This document shows, one piece after another, positions 10,869 through 20,530 of a DNA stretch of 64,000 nt. The stretch is from Phycisphaerae bacterium (GTDB lineage: Bacteria; Planctomycetota; Phycisphaerae; Tepidisphaerales; Tepidisphaeraceae). The notes below the pieces were generated by a model. The model was given only the letters and a program-made list of their open reading frames with translations. It had not been told where the DNA came from and searched no databases. The stretch spans positions 1 through 64,000 of the forward strand of contig BPJO01000005.1 of NCBI GenBank assembly GCA_026004655.1, read 5' to 3'. A program made the position numbers and the translations under genes. Position 1 is the first letter of the stretch. Every line of letters starts with the position of its first letter.

Positions 10869-12629
10869 TCAGGTAGTCGCAGGGGTTGTCGAAGTGTAAA
10901 CAGACTGTCGTAGGTGCTCTGCCAGGGTCCGCACCTGAGTGAGAATCTGTTGAGCGATATGGGTATCGGGCCTGTCGTGTGTCGGACCGACATCGGGGTT
11001 CAGAAGCAACACTTTGAGTCGGGGGAGTCGGTGTCTAAGAGACTTGTGCACCAACCGGCTTCTGGCGGTCGATTCCGGACCCACCCCGACCAGAACAGTG
11101 GTGTGGATCGATTCTGATTCGGTTCTTTGAACGATGTCGGTTACCAGTGAACTGTTCAGGACGTGCACCGGTACCGGAAGTTTCTGCCGAAGGGCGTGTT
11201 TGACGACCACGGCTGCTGCACGATCTGACTGGGTTGAGGGAATGATCAGGATCGGATTTAGCTGAAAAACAGGATCGACTTCACAGAGGGCATTTTGATC
11301 CGATTCCGTTACGATCTGCTCGACCAGGTCGAGAATCAATTGATACCGTTCGTCCGTGATCTTTCCGGTTTGGTGATCCAGGGCTGCCATTTCCAGAACC
11401 GGAAACACCAGATCGTCTGCAACCCGAAGGGCGCCTTTGTCCTTGACAGTAGTGGAGTACACCTGTTCTGCAGAGACGACATCCCCTGTGACGAGTCGAT
11501 GGTAGAGTTGTCGCTGGGGTGATAGCATCGGTTCGTCCGATAAAAGGACGTAAAATACCCCAAGCGGTTCCAGATACTTGCCAAAGACCACAAGACAGAC
11601 TGTGATCGGAACCGCCAACAAAAGTCCGACCGGTCCCCAGATCCAGGTCCAGAACAAAATCGCTAGTAACACCCCCACTCCCGAGATCCCCGTGCTGTGC
11701 CCGTACAGGTAAGGTTCGATCGCGAAATTGACCAGCACTTCCAAGAACGCGAATAATCCGATTACCGCCCAGACCGAGGACCACGATTCCATGACCGCAA
11801 ACGCTAGTAGAATCGGAAGACCGGCCCCTAACCAAGCTCCCAGGACGGGTACAAAACGCAACAATCCTGCGATCAACCCCAGTAAGAGTGCGTTCGGAAG
11901 CCCGATGATCATTAGACCAACCCCGACCGCGGTACCGAAAAACGCGTTGACCAATGACAACATCAACAGATAACGTCCCACCCGTTGGCTTGCGTCTTCT
12001 AACGCCTGAGAAGTGACCGTCAATTGATTGGTCCCCGCCAGAACGACCACTCGGTCACGAAGCTCTTGTCTGTAAATCAGAAGCAAAAACACCAACACCA
12101 CGATTATGACCGAAACCAGCACCGGTTCGATCAAAGGCTGGATCAGGTTTTGAGTCGATTCGAGTAATCCGACCTCTTGGGTATTGACCACTCGGATCGG
12201 AGGAATCGACAACGCCGGTGACGAAGGTTGCGTGGTTGAAGCGGTTTCAACATCTTTTTCGATATCCGCCAGCGTACGGAGGGTTCTGGCGATGATCCCG
12301 TCCCCGGTTCCTTTCAACGTGATCAGTTTCCGAGAAATGGAGTGACGATAGGCCGGTAGTTGTGCGGCAAAATCAACCGCCTGTGATATCGCCATCAGCC
12401 CGATACCACCGATCACTGTTGCGCCTAACAGGCACGCGATCGAAACCGATAATAAATGAGAATCAACTCGTTTCTGGACCCATCGAACCACCGGTGAAAG
12501 CAAAAACGCCACAAGGATCGACAACGCCAACGGGAGCACAAACGCTTTGGCCAACGCAAGAAACGAAATCACCGCGGCTGCGATGACGATCCAGGCAGCT
12601 CGACGAGTAATCGGATCAACCCAAGGCAT
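10869..12629 (-). CDS. AI-2E-family transporter with long C-terminal cytosolic extension
   Basis: 586 aa; N-terminal ~360 aa polytopic (ALAKAFVLPLALSILVAFLLSPVVRWVQKR; LPNALLLGLIAGLLRFVPVLGAWLGAGLPI); extra ~220 aa soluble C-term. Confidence 0.85.
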   Translation of the reverse strand: MPWVDPITRRAAWIVIAAAVISFLALAKAFVLPLALSILVAFLLSPVVRWVQKRVDSHLLSVSIACLLGATVIGGIGLMAISQAVDFAAQLPAYRHSISRKLITLKGTGDGIIARTLRTLADIEKDVETASTTQPSSPALSIPPIRVVNTQEVGLLESTQNLIQPLIEPVLVSVIIVVLVFLLLIYRQELRDRVVVLAGTNQLTVTSQALEDASQRVGRYLLMLSLVNAFFGTAVGVGLMIIGLPNALLLGLIAGLLRFVPVLGAWLGAGLPILLAFAVMESWSSVWAVIGLFAFLEVLVNFAIEPYLYGHSTGISGVGVLLAILFWTWIWGPVGLLLAVPITVCLVVFGKYLEPLGVFYVLLSDEPMLSPQRQLYHRLVTGDVVSAEQVYSTTVKDKGALRVADDLVFPVLEMAALDHQTGKITDERYQLILDLVEQIVTESDQNALCEVDPVFQLNPILIIPSTQSDRAAAVVVKHALRQKLPVPVHVLNSSLVTDIVQRTESESIHTTVLVGVGPESTARSRLVHKSLRHRLPRLKVLLLNPDVGPTHDRPDTHIAQQILTQVRTLAEHLRQSVYTSTTPATT

Positions 12630-13020
12630 GAGGGGGGGCCTTTTTTATCTCATCATCCGAATGTAAGGTTCGGATGGAATCCGTGTCGTTTCGTCTTTGA
12701 TTCAACAGACGCGTGAACTGGGATTGAATGATCGGAAGCCCCATGTGCAGCAAGGATTGCATCAACGGACCCGTGAAAGACCCGGACCGTCTGGACGAAG
12801 CAGCAGAGACAAATCTATCCGAGCGACCTCGGGTCGGACGCTTGGCCAAGAGTTTGACGATCGCGGTCAAAGCAAAAGCCCCCGTTACGGTTCCTATCAT
12901 GACGGACCAGGGGTGTCGTCTTACCAAGGCCGAGGGACCAACTTCCCGGGCAGTTTGAATCAGACGGGCCTTGGCACGTTGAAGTTCATCACCGGGAGGT
13001 GTCAGCGTACGCGTGTTCAT
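12616..13020 (-). CDS. small membrane-anchored hypothetical protein (YqjK-like position)
   Basis: ATG 13020: MNTRTLTPPGDELQRAKARLIQTAREVGPSALVRRHPWSVMIGTVTGAFALTAIVKLL. Confidence 0.6.
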   Translation of the reverse strand: MNTRTLTPPGDELQRAKARLIQTAREVGPSALVRRHPWSVMIGTVTGAFALTAIVKLLAKRPTRGRSDRFVSAASSRRSGSFTGPLMQSLLHMGLPIIQSQFTRLLNQRRNDTDSIRTLHSDDEIKKAPPHALG

Positions 13021-13091
13021 GATGGTTCTCTTGCTCAGGACGTTTTGATGAACCCGAATCCGGACTCGTTGGCGATACAACGGATTCTTTC

Positions 13092-13418
13092 TCAGGACGC
13101 CGGGTTTGTGTTGAAGTATCCGGAGACCGGTTCGAGGCAGAAGCCTTTGGCGGTTTTTTTCCCATAACTCCAGAGAATCAGTGCGGTTATGCACAAAAAT
13201 CCCCCGTAAGCAAACGCAGCCCCAGTCGGACCGACTAAATGATGAAGCAGCAAATAAACCCCCCAGCCGATCCATCCGATCCCGACCACTGTCAAAACAC
13301 CAGCGATCACAATCATCAAAGCGCGGGTCAATAAACGAATCACCCCCCGGTGGGCTGCTCTTCCCTCAGCTTCAGCCAATTCCACTACGGAAATAAGCAA
13401 GTTTGCCAAACCCTGCAT
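13092..13418 (-). CDS. phage-holin-III/YqjE-like two-TM membrane protein
   Basis: 108 aa; NLLISVVELAEAEGRAAHRGVIRLL plus two TM segments. Confidence 0.7.
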   Translation of the reverse strand: MQGLANLLISVVELAEAEGRAAHRGVIRLLTRALMIVIAGVLTVVGIGWIGWGVYLLLHHLVGPTGAAFAYGGFLCITALILWSYGKKTAKGFCLEPVSGYFNTNPAS

Positions 13419-13548
13419 GACGATCCATCCCTTCCCGACATGCCCGTTTCACCAAAGCATCAACAGGCGTTCCACAAATTTCCCCGACCAGTGTGTCGGA
13501 TTGGCCACGATGGGATCTCCCCATAGTCAGTCCGGTTTTTGAACTCGA

Positions 13549-13602
13549 GGTAAGAAATCATGGGGGTCAAGGAAAAAATCCCATCCCCCCACGATTCTTA
13601 CC
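13549..13602. repeat. long imperfect inverted repeat in intergenic region, likely terminator or attenuator
   Basis: GGTAAGAAATCATGGGGG ... CCCCCCACGATTCTTACC. Confidence 0.55.
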
Positions 13603-13673
13603 CTTTTCCCCGACAGGAATGGAGATTTCATCCAACGAAACCCCAGAACTTGTCGGAACCATTTCCTCAACCA

Positions 13674-13988
13674 TTACCGGCTACGCATCATCAGACCGAT
13701 CACGACACCCACGCCCGCAGCGACGGCTAAAGCTGCCAACGGATGTTCGCGAATGGTCGATTCCAGGGAATCGATCGCTTCCGAACCCCTTTCCCGGGCA
13801 GTGTCGTAAGCGTGATGCAATTGTTCCCGGGCATAATCATAACCTTCATGAAGCTTATCCCGCGCGGTTTCATACCCTTCATTGAGTGTTTCCTTCGCGG
13901 CGTGGATCCCTTTCCGGGCGGTTTCTTTCGCTGTTTCTGCAGCCTGACGAAGGTCTTCACGATTCATACCAGATGTTGAGTTAGTCAT
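13674..13988 (-). CDS. DUF883/ElaB-YqjD-like membrane-anchored protein
   Basis: MTNSTSGMNREDLRQAAETAKETARKGIHAAKETLNEGYETARDKLHEGYDYAREQ...STIREHPLAALAVAAGVGVVIGLMMRSR. Confidence 0.8.
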   Translation of the reverse strand: MTNSTSGMNREDLRQAAETAKETARKGIHAAKETLNEGYETARDKLHEGYDYAREQLHHAYDTARERGSEAIDSLESTIREHPLAALAVAAGVGVVIGLMMRSR

Positions 13989-14133
13989 ACGATCTCCTTT
14001 TCTAATCACATCCTTCGCCGGTCGATCAAAAGAAGGGTTAAAAAGCAAATGAAAGGATTCTCATTTCCGTTCCACGTTCTTTGCGGGTTCGGATAGCACT
14101 GGTTTATTATGAAAAATCATTACAATTCGTATC

Positions 14134-14896
14134 ATGGATCGAGTTCAGGAATTATGCTTTGAAGGTCAGAATCATCTTCTGGCGACGGATTACTGGTCGG
14201 CTGAACAGGTTTTGACCGAAGCCGAACAGATTGCATTGGAGAATCAAGATTGGGATTCGCTGTCCCGTCTTTACATGCCGTTACAGGAAGCACGTCGTCA
14301 ACGTCGACAACGAAGCGGAGAAGGGATTATCAAACTCGATCTCGTCGCGCATTCGGAACTTGATCCGATTGATCCGGATCGATGTATCGAACAATATCCC
14401 CATGGACAATTACTGATCGCGGGTTTTGGGACGATCGAACCTGCCGTACGTGCTCGTCGTCGCGTTCAGCAACAAAAGCGGTATGTCGATGTCTTTCTCG
14501 CAGCGAGCTATTGGGTGAACGGACAGGTCGCCGTCGTCATCGTTCCGACCGAGCACGTGAGCCTCCCCGAAGCCGGAGAATATTCTTTGGACGAACTGCT
14601 TCGGCGTTTACCCGCTCACAGTCTGTTTTTTCCCGCTCAAGGACCTTCCCGTCGGACAATGCCGGGGCAATGCTCAGACGTTTGCCCGTACGATGGCATG
14701 GTTTGAAAAATTGCATCAACCCTTTTTGGCCTTGGCCGACGGAATCTCCTCTGCGATGTTACGGATCGAAGGGTATCGAAAAGTCATTCAGGTCGATTAT
14801 GCCTGTGAATTAGCCCATCAGCGTCTGAGCGATACCGCCCGTCAATTGACCCGTCAACGGTCGGATCAACCGTCCGTCGGACCGGTTTCGGCTTGA
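14134..14896 (+). CDS. conserved hypothetical protein, one +1 frameshift
   Basis: ORFs 14134..14706 and 14693..14896 join when the T6 run in 'ctgttttttcccgc' is shortened by one (SLFFPLKDLPVGQCRGNAQTFARTMAWFEKLHQP). Confidence 0.65.
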
Positions 14897-14927
14897 CACA
14901 CCTCGATCGTCGTCGTAATTGTGCTAC

Positions 14928-16457
14928 ATGGATCACTCAAAGATCGTTTACGACGCGATCACGTTTGACGACGTGCTTCTGATTCCGCAGTACAGTGATT
15001 TTGTGCCCACCGATGCCGACGTCAGAACGCGGTTGACCCGTGGAATCGAGATCAATATTCCCCTGATTTCGGCGCCAATGGATACCGTGACCGAATCCGC
15101 ACTAGCCATTGCGCTGGCGCAGGAGGGAGGGATCGGGATCATCCATAAGAATCTGTCCGTCGAAGCCCAGGCCCGTGAGGTCGAGAAGGTCAAACGGTCG
15201 GAAAACGGGGTGATCGTGGATCCGATCGTTCTGTCGCCTCAGCACACGATTGCTGATGCCCGACGGGTGATGCGAGAATATAACGTCTCGGGCATTCCGA
15301 TCTGTGAGATCGATGCTTCGCAGATCGGCGTGCGTGCTCGTTCGATGGGTAACGGTAAGTTGCCCAGACTGGTCGGAATTCTCACCCGAAGAGACCTGAA
15401 ATACCAGGAAGACGATTCACGCCGGATCGGCGAGGTAATGACCAAAAACAATCTGGTGACGGCCCCTGAAGGGACGTCGTTGGAAGAGGCCGAGCGGATT
15501 CTTTACAAAAGCAAGGTCGAAAAGCTTCTGATTACCGATCCCAACGGTGGATTGGCGGGTTTAATCACCATGCGTGACCTGGACAAGCTGCATCAGTTTC
15601 CCATGGCCTGCAAGGACAGCCGTGGACGGTTGCGGGTAGGAGCTGCCACAGGAGTAAAAGATTTTGCCCGGGTCGAAGCCCTGATCCAGGCGGAAGTTGA
15701 TGTGGTGATTGTGGACACCGCCCATGGTCATAGTCGAAATGTGATCGAGACGGTCCGGGAAATTAAACGAAACTGGGATATTCAAGTGATCGCCGGGAAT
15801 GTCGCCACCGCAGAAGGGGCTAAAGACCTGATCGAAGCCGGGGTCGACGGTGTGAAGGTAGGCATTGGTCCTGGTGCGATCTGCACGACGCGGATCGTCA
15901 GCGGGGTGGGAGTTCCGCAGATCTCAGCCATTCTGAATGCGTTATCCGTTGCTGACCCTGCAGGAGTTCCGATCATTGCCGACGGGGGCATCCGTCATTC
16001 GGGCGATATCACCAAAGCCATCGCTGCCGGTGCCAGCTGCTGCATGATGGGATCCTTGTTTGCGGGGTTGGACGAGTCGCCGGGTGAAATGATCATCCAT
16101 CAGGGACGTCGTTATAAGAGCTATCGTGGGATGGGTTCGCTAGGTGCGATGGTTCAGGGAAGTAAGGACCGATATGGTCAGTCCGGGGTATCCTCGGCTA
16201 GCAAACTGGTCCCCGAAGGCGTGGAAGGACGGGTCCCGTATCGTGGACCTTTGAGTGATTTTGTATACCAGTTGGTCGGCGGATTGCGTGCCGGGATGGG
16301 TTACTGCGGAACCAAAAACATCGAACAATTACGAAATAACGCCCGGTTCTGTCGGGTCAGCAGTGCCAGCGTCGCCGAAAGCCATCCCCACGACATTACG
16401 ATCACCAAAGAAGCCCCGAATTATTCGATCGAATATTCCGAAGGAAAATCACGATGA
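14928..16457 (+). CDS. guaB: inosine-5'-monophosphate dehydrogenase
   Basis: [46 protein letters not shown] domains. Confidence 0.98.
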   Translation: MDHSKIVYDAITFDDVLLIPQYSDFVPTDADVRTRLTRGIEINIPLISAPMDTVTESALAIALAQEGGIGIIHKNLSVEAQAREVEKVKRSENGVIVDPIVLSPQHTIADARRVMREYNVSGIPICEIDASQIGVRARSMGNGKLPRLVGILTRRDLKYQEDDSRRIGEVMTKNNLVTAPEGTSLEEAERILYKSKVEKLLITDPNGGLAGLITMRDLDKLHQFPMACKDSRGRLRVGAATGVKDFARVEALIQAEVDVVIVDTAHGHSRNVIETVREIKRNWDIQVIAGNVATAEGAKDLIEAGVDGVKVGIGPGAICTTRIVSGVGVPQISAILNALSVADPAGVPIIADGGIRHSGDITKAIAAGASCCMMGSLFAGLDESPGEMIIHQGRRYKSYRGMGSLGAMVQGSKDRYGQSGVSSASKLVPEGVEGRVPYRGPLSDFVYQLVGGLRAGMGYCGTKNIEQLRNNARFCRVSSASVAESHPHDITITKEAPNYSIEYSEGKSR

Positions 16458-16693
16458 ACAGTCGACTTCGATGGGCATGGGTTTGTCTGACCGGGATGGT
16501 CATGCTCGGGTGCGAGTCCACCGCAGGAACCGAGGGGGGATCGGTCCGAGACCGTCAGGATTCAGCATTGAAAGACCCGTTTTCTTACGGTCCTTCCCAT
16601 CACGACCCCAAAAAGGCCCCCCAGCCTGGTAGTTCCGAACATCCGGCAGACGGAACCATTCGATCGGAATGGGACCGGTTTTGGAACCCTTGA
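16454..16693 (+). CDS. small putative lipoprotein
   Basis: 79 aa; lipobox-like VMLGC; start overlaps guaB stop. Confidence 0.6.
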   Translation: MNSRLRWAWVCLTGMVMLGCESTAGTEGGSVRDRQDSALKDPFSYGPSHHDPKKAPQPGSSEHPADGTIRSEWDRFWNP

Positions 16694-16758
16694 CTCGGAC
16701 GGAAAAAGTTTCTGCAATAGTGCGAGGACTTGATTCGACGGATTGAAAGGAAAGTGGC

Positions 16759-17157
16759 ATGAAATCATGGTTCAAAGCGGTATCAGTGGTGACGACCGTT
16801 TTTCTATCAGTAGGGTGTGTGGAAACATCGACATCCTCGGTTGGTTTGGTCAACACCGAACCGCTGGTGGTTGATCAAGCCATGCAACAACGGAACTGGC
16901 AACCGACCTACGCTTACTACGCCAACGGTGATACCCCGAGCTGGTCAGTAGGGTTCGGGTACAGTCCCCGATCCGATCTTCAGCCTTACCAGTACTATTT
17001 TGCGGATACCGGAACCTACTTGCTCAATCTCGTGACCATGCCTTACACGTTCTATCAGCAACGGGGAGGACTGGTTTCTACGGGCGTACAGCTTCCCCCG
17101 ACGTACACCGCGGTTCCTCCGTTACCACCTCCATCAACGGAAACGACACCAAACTAA
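16759..17157 (+). CDS. putative lipoprotein
   Basis: 132 aa; lipobox-like FLSVGC. Confidence 0.65.
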   Translation: MKSWFKAVSVVTTVFLSVGCVETSTSSVGLVNTEPLVVDQAMQQRNWQPTYAYYANGDTPSWSVGFGYSPRSDLQPYQYYFADTGTYLLNLVTMPYTFYQQRGGLVSTGVQLPPTYTAVPPLPPPSTETTPN

Positions 17158-17287
17158 GCCGATCTCAATGCCTACCACCATAGTGCCCATATCCAAAGGT
17201 GCACAAGATGGTATGGTAAAGCGACCCCGTTCCGTCCATCAGGTTCGTTCATGTCCGGACCGGTTATCGTCCGATAACTAAGGACAT

Positions 17288-18539
17288 ATGGACGATTCAA
17301 TTTACCGTTTGCGCAATCATGATCTGTTGTTGTTGATCCTACTAGCCGTGTTGGGATTCGGAGTGATCATGGTGCAATCGGCATCCTCGAACCTGCGTAG
17401 CCCCTCGCTTTCCGCCCAAGGTTTGGGAAAAGAAGAGGCTTTAGCGTTTCGGATGACGGATCTGGCACAGAAACAGGTGATTTTTGCCGGAATCGGTGTT
17501 GGTTTATTTCTGTTGATTCGTCGGACGGATTATGCAAGGTTGTGGCCGTCTCAGCGGTCATGGTGGTGTCACCCCCCGATCGGGTGTTTGTTGATCGCGG
17601 GATTGATGTGCGTGATGGTCCTGATCCCGGGTCTGGGGATTGAAAAAAACGGGGCAAGACGCTGGTTGCCTCTGGGGGTGATGCAGGTTCAGCCTTCGGA
17701 ACTGGCTAAGTGGGGGGTGGTCATTTTTCTGGCTTGGTGGTTGACTGCACGTCCGGTCGATCTGGGAAAGTTTCGCAATTTTGTTCTAACGCTGGTCCCG
17801 ATCGGGCTGATGTGTCTGTTGGTGGTGATTCAGGATTTCGGGACCGCTGCGTTGATCGGGGTAGTGGCGTTTGCGATGTTGCTGGTGGGTCGGGTCAAGC
17901 TCTGGCATTTGGCTGTGGTGATTCCGCCTGCGTTGATGTTGGCGTTTTGGTTTGTACATCACAAAGAATACCGTTGGCGTCGAATGACCGCATTTCTCGA
18001 CCCGTATGCCGCTCCCCAACAGGAGGGTTATCACATGATTCAGTCTTTGTTGAGCTTTGCGACCGGAGGGTTAAGCGGGACGGGTATCGGTGCAGGAATC
18101 CAAAAAACTCGGATACCTTCCCGAAGATACCACCGACTTCATTTTTGCGACGATTTGCGAAGAGCTAGGATTTTTTCGGGGCAGCATTGGTCATTACGTT
18201 TTTATTTGGGAATCCTGGTTTTGGCTTGGCAGGCGGTCAAACGTCACCCGCAGGGTTTTTGGCAGGATGCTGGCTTTTGGGGTGGGAATGATGATTTGCA
18301 CCCAGGCAGCGATTAATATCGCGGTCGCAACAGTGAGCGTTCCGACCAAGGGTTTGTCTTTACCTTTGATCAGTTCGGGGGGATCGGGATTGATCATTAC
18401 TTGTGCAGCCTTGGGGTTGTTGGGGAGTGTTTTGAGACAAGACAACAAATCTCCGGATAAAATCTCAAAGACCAGACCCGTTCACAAAGTGAAAGTTGTG
18501 GATGAACGGATGTGGTCTGAGTGGACACGGGCGGCTTGA
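17288..18539 (+). CDS. rodA: SEDS-family protein (RodA/FtsW), interrupted by four apparent +1 homopolymer insertions
   Basis: LILLAVLGFGVIMVQSAS; PGLGIEKNGARRWLPLGVMQVQPSELAKWGVVIFLAW; QSLLSFATGGLSGTG; ORF 18090..18539 supplies ICTQAAINIAVATVSVPTKGLSLPLISSGGSGLI. Confidence 0.85.
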
Positions 18540-18899
18540 ATCAACTAGGCGCGGTTTCAGTCCTGCATTTCTGAACCCCGGACGATCCCGAAATAAAGGG
18601 AATATCCCAGAAGCCCGGGAATAAAAATATAGAACAAAGGCATCACATACATCCCCAAAACGATGAACAGGATCGTGAAAACGAGCCAAAGCCACCATGT
18701 TTTGCGGTAGAATCGCAGCAAATGTTCCATAACCAGGGACAATATAGTGAACAAAGGGATCGTCAGCCAAAAGAGGATGAATGGGTGACTTGGCTGGTCT
18801 GGTCGGTTGCGCAGGTGGGTTGGTTGGGATTGATGGCCGGTCGGGTAAAAACTCTCCGCCAAGTGGCCTGAGACCGGAGAAACCTGGTCAGCCATTGGG

Positions 18900-19382
18900 A
18901 TGGTGGCGGTTCAGTTGTTTCTGGCCTGTGTTATGGGTCAAGCATTGCTCAAACAGTGGTGTGATTGGGTTTATGCGTCAACCGTTGCTGTTCCGATGTT
19001 GGCCTTGGCGATGGTTCAAAGCGGATCCACCCTCAGTCAGTCGGTTCCAGGGATGGTAAATCTGATGTTGTGGCTGGGGGTGTTGACTTGGATCGGGTCG
19101 ATCAGGTCTTTGGCGGTTCACAGTTTATTGAAGTCAATTATGTTGATTCTGACCGTCGGAGGACCTGTTTTTCTCTACTTGGTATGGGAGTTTGGTCGAC
19201 GCGCGATCGCCGGGGACGGTGTGATAGCGTATGTATCTCCGACTCTTGGGGTCGTCACGGTTTTGCATCAGGGCTGGGAAGCCGTGGGTATGATCGGGGT
19301 ACCCGTGGGGTTTCTGATCATTGTGACGGGGATTCACTCCTTGCTTTGCCGACGGATCACGCACCAGAAATCAATTTCCTAG
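18900..19382 (+). CDS. polytopic membrane protein of unknown function
   Basis: 160 aa with several TM stretches; start uncertain, may extend upstream. Confidence 0.5.
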   Translation: MVAVQLFLACVMGQALLKQWCDWVYASTVAVPMLALAMVQSGSTLSQSVPGMVNLMLWLGVLTWIGSIRSLAVHSLLKSIMLILTVGGPVFLYLVWEFGRRAIAGDGVIAYVSPTLGVVTVLHQGWEAVGMIGVPVGFLIIVTGIHSLLCRRITHQKSIS

Positions 19383-19508
19383 GGGTTTCAGGAGCGGGAG
19401 GTGAGTCAATCCGGTTCTAAAGTTCCTCAGGTTTTCCCACTTTCTTCCACCGGTCTTGACCAGACTAAGTTCCTTGTTTGCGGATCGGAAGAAAAAAAGA
19501 GTGACAAG

Positions 19509-19517
19509 TTATCCACA
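19509..19517 (+). promoter_or_regulatory. perfect DnaA box TTATCCACA
   Basis: Exact match, AT-rich intergenic region upstream of mraZ. Confidence 0.7.
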
Positions 19518-19544
19518 GTCGGATCAGTGGTGAAGTGGCGAAAA

Positions 19545-19553
19545 TGTGGATAA
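19545..19553 (-). promoter_or_regulatory. perfect DnaA box, inverted (TGTGGATAA on + strand)
   Basis: Exact reverse complement of TTATCCACA, 27 bp from the first. Confidence 0.7.
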
Positions 19554-19648
19554 ATGGTTCATAAAGACCCAAGAAGTCCGCTATCGTCACAAACAGAGTC
19601 CGAACTTTAAAAAAAATTGTAGGTCCGGAAATTCTTTTCTTGCCATAC

Positions 19649-19677
19649 TGGGGAGAGAAGTGGTAAAAAGTGGTTGT
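19649..19677 (+). promoter_or_regulatory. candidate MraZ operator (TGG-type direct repeats)
   Basis: TGGGGAGAGAAGTGGTAAAAAGTGGTTG: TGG units at 19649, 19661, 19671, just upstream of mraZ. Confidence 0.5.
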
Positions 19678-19696
19678 TGAGAGCGATTAATGGGTT

Positions 19697-20176
19697 TTGT
19701 TCCCAATGCCACCATGGTTTCCACTCATCGGCGAGCACGAGTTAACGATCGACGACAAAGGTCGTCTGCTCGTACCTGCAGAAGTTCGCAAACGTCTAGA
19801 GACGTATGGCGAAACGGATGTGTTGGTTTTGGTGAATATGGGCGGTCGTGGTTTTCTGTACCCGGAAAAATACCATTTCTCGCGAATCGGCCATGTGAAG
19901 GTTGGGATTGTTCCGACTCCGCGTGAGCAGTTGTTTATGCGGGCAGTCTTCGGGCAGGCGGTTCGGTTGCCATGGGATAAGCAAGGACGCATCCTGTTGT
20001 CACCTAAAACTGTTACAAGTCTGAAGTTAGATCGGGAGATCACGATCGTCTGTGCCGGGGATCATCTTGAACTGTGGAATCGTCCGGACTGGGCGAACGA
20101 GCAGGTGACGCTGCAACAGCAGATGTCGGAGTTGATCAGCTCAATGTCGGACCAGCTTGCGTTAACCCAAGAGTAA
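19697..20176 (+). CDS. mraZ: MraZ transcriptional regulator
   Basis: 159 aa; GEHELTIDDKGRLLVPAEVRKRLE and second SpoVT/AbrB-like repeat LPWDKQGRILLSPKTV. Confidence 0.93.
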   Translation: MFPMPPWFPLIGEHELTIDDKGRLLVPAEVRKRLETYGETDVLVLVNMGGRGFLYPEKYHFSRIGHVKVGIVPTPREQLFMRAVFGQAVRLPWDKQGRILLSPKTVTSLKLDREITIVCAGDHLELWNRPDWANEQVTLQQQMSELISSMSDQLALTQE

Positions 20177-20223
20177 GCGGTCGGATCGAAATTGCAGCCA
20201 GGGATGGATGCATGTCAATCAGG

Positions 20224-20530
20224 CTCTAGGAAGGTAGAGCGACTCGTAAACAATAGAAATACCCGCACAAAGTGTTCTAGCGGATCGGGTCCGTCGGAAC
20301 GTTGGTCATGACATTCTACCAACATGGGTGTGGGAAAACCGTGCAGACCTTCCAACAATGGATTGTTGCAAGGCGACGGTATGACAAAGCAGTGTGCTGG
20401 TGAGGTACTCGCAGGGATCGCGGGCAGCGTTGCAGCGCTACGGTCATGGAGGACCGACCTCGCCTTTTAATCAGGTCCGAAGGGCAGGGTATATCCCTGA
20501 TGTCCCTCGATCTATGAAAATAAATATTAT
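20224..20530 (+). ncRNA. candidate structured non-coding RNA in mraZ-rsmH gap (family unidentified; strand tentative)
   Basis: No credible ORF; hairpins at 20223-20240 (GCTCTA/TAGAGC), 20301-20322 (GTTGGT/ACCAAC), 20348-20373 (CCTTcCAACAAT-GG-ATTGTTGcAAGG); further AT-rich hairpin at 20533-20559. Confidence 0.35.

Noticed and set aside
16255-16632. 125 aa plus-strand ORF overlapping the guaB end and the lipoprotein
   Set aside because: Out-of-frame overlap with two better-supported CDSs.
20480-20515. Possible SRP RNA helix-8 motif (CAGGTCCGAAGGGCAGGG)
   Set aside because: Resembles CAGGTCCGGAAGGAAGCAG but lacks the GGAA tetraloop and the asymmetric-loop bases; pairing is not convincing by eye.
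20224-20530. RNase P RNA (rnpB) hypothesis for the mraZ-rsmH gap
   Set aside because: No GAGGAAAGTCC P4 strand and no ACAGAA partner on either strand; left only as an unclassified candidate.
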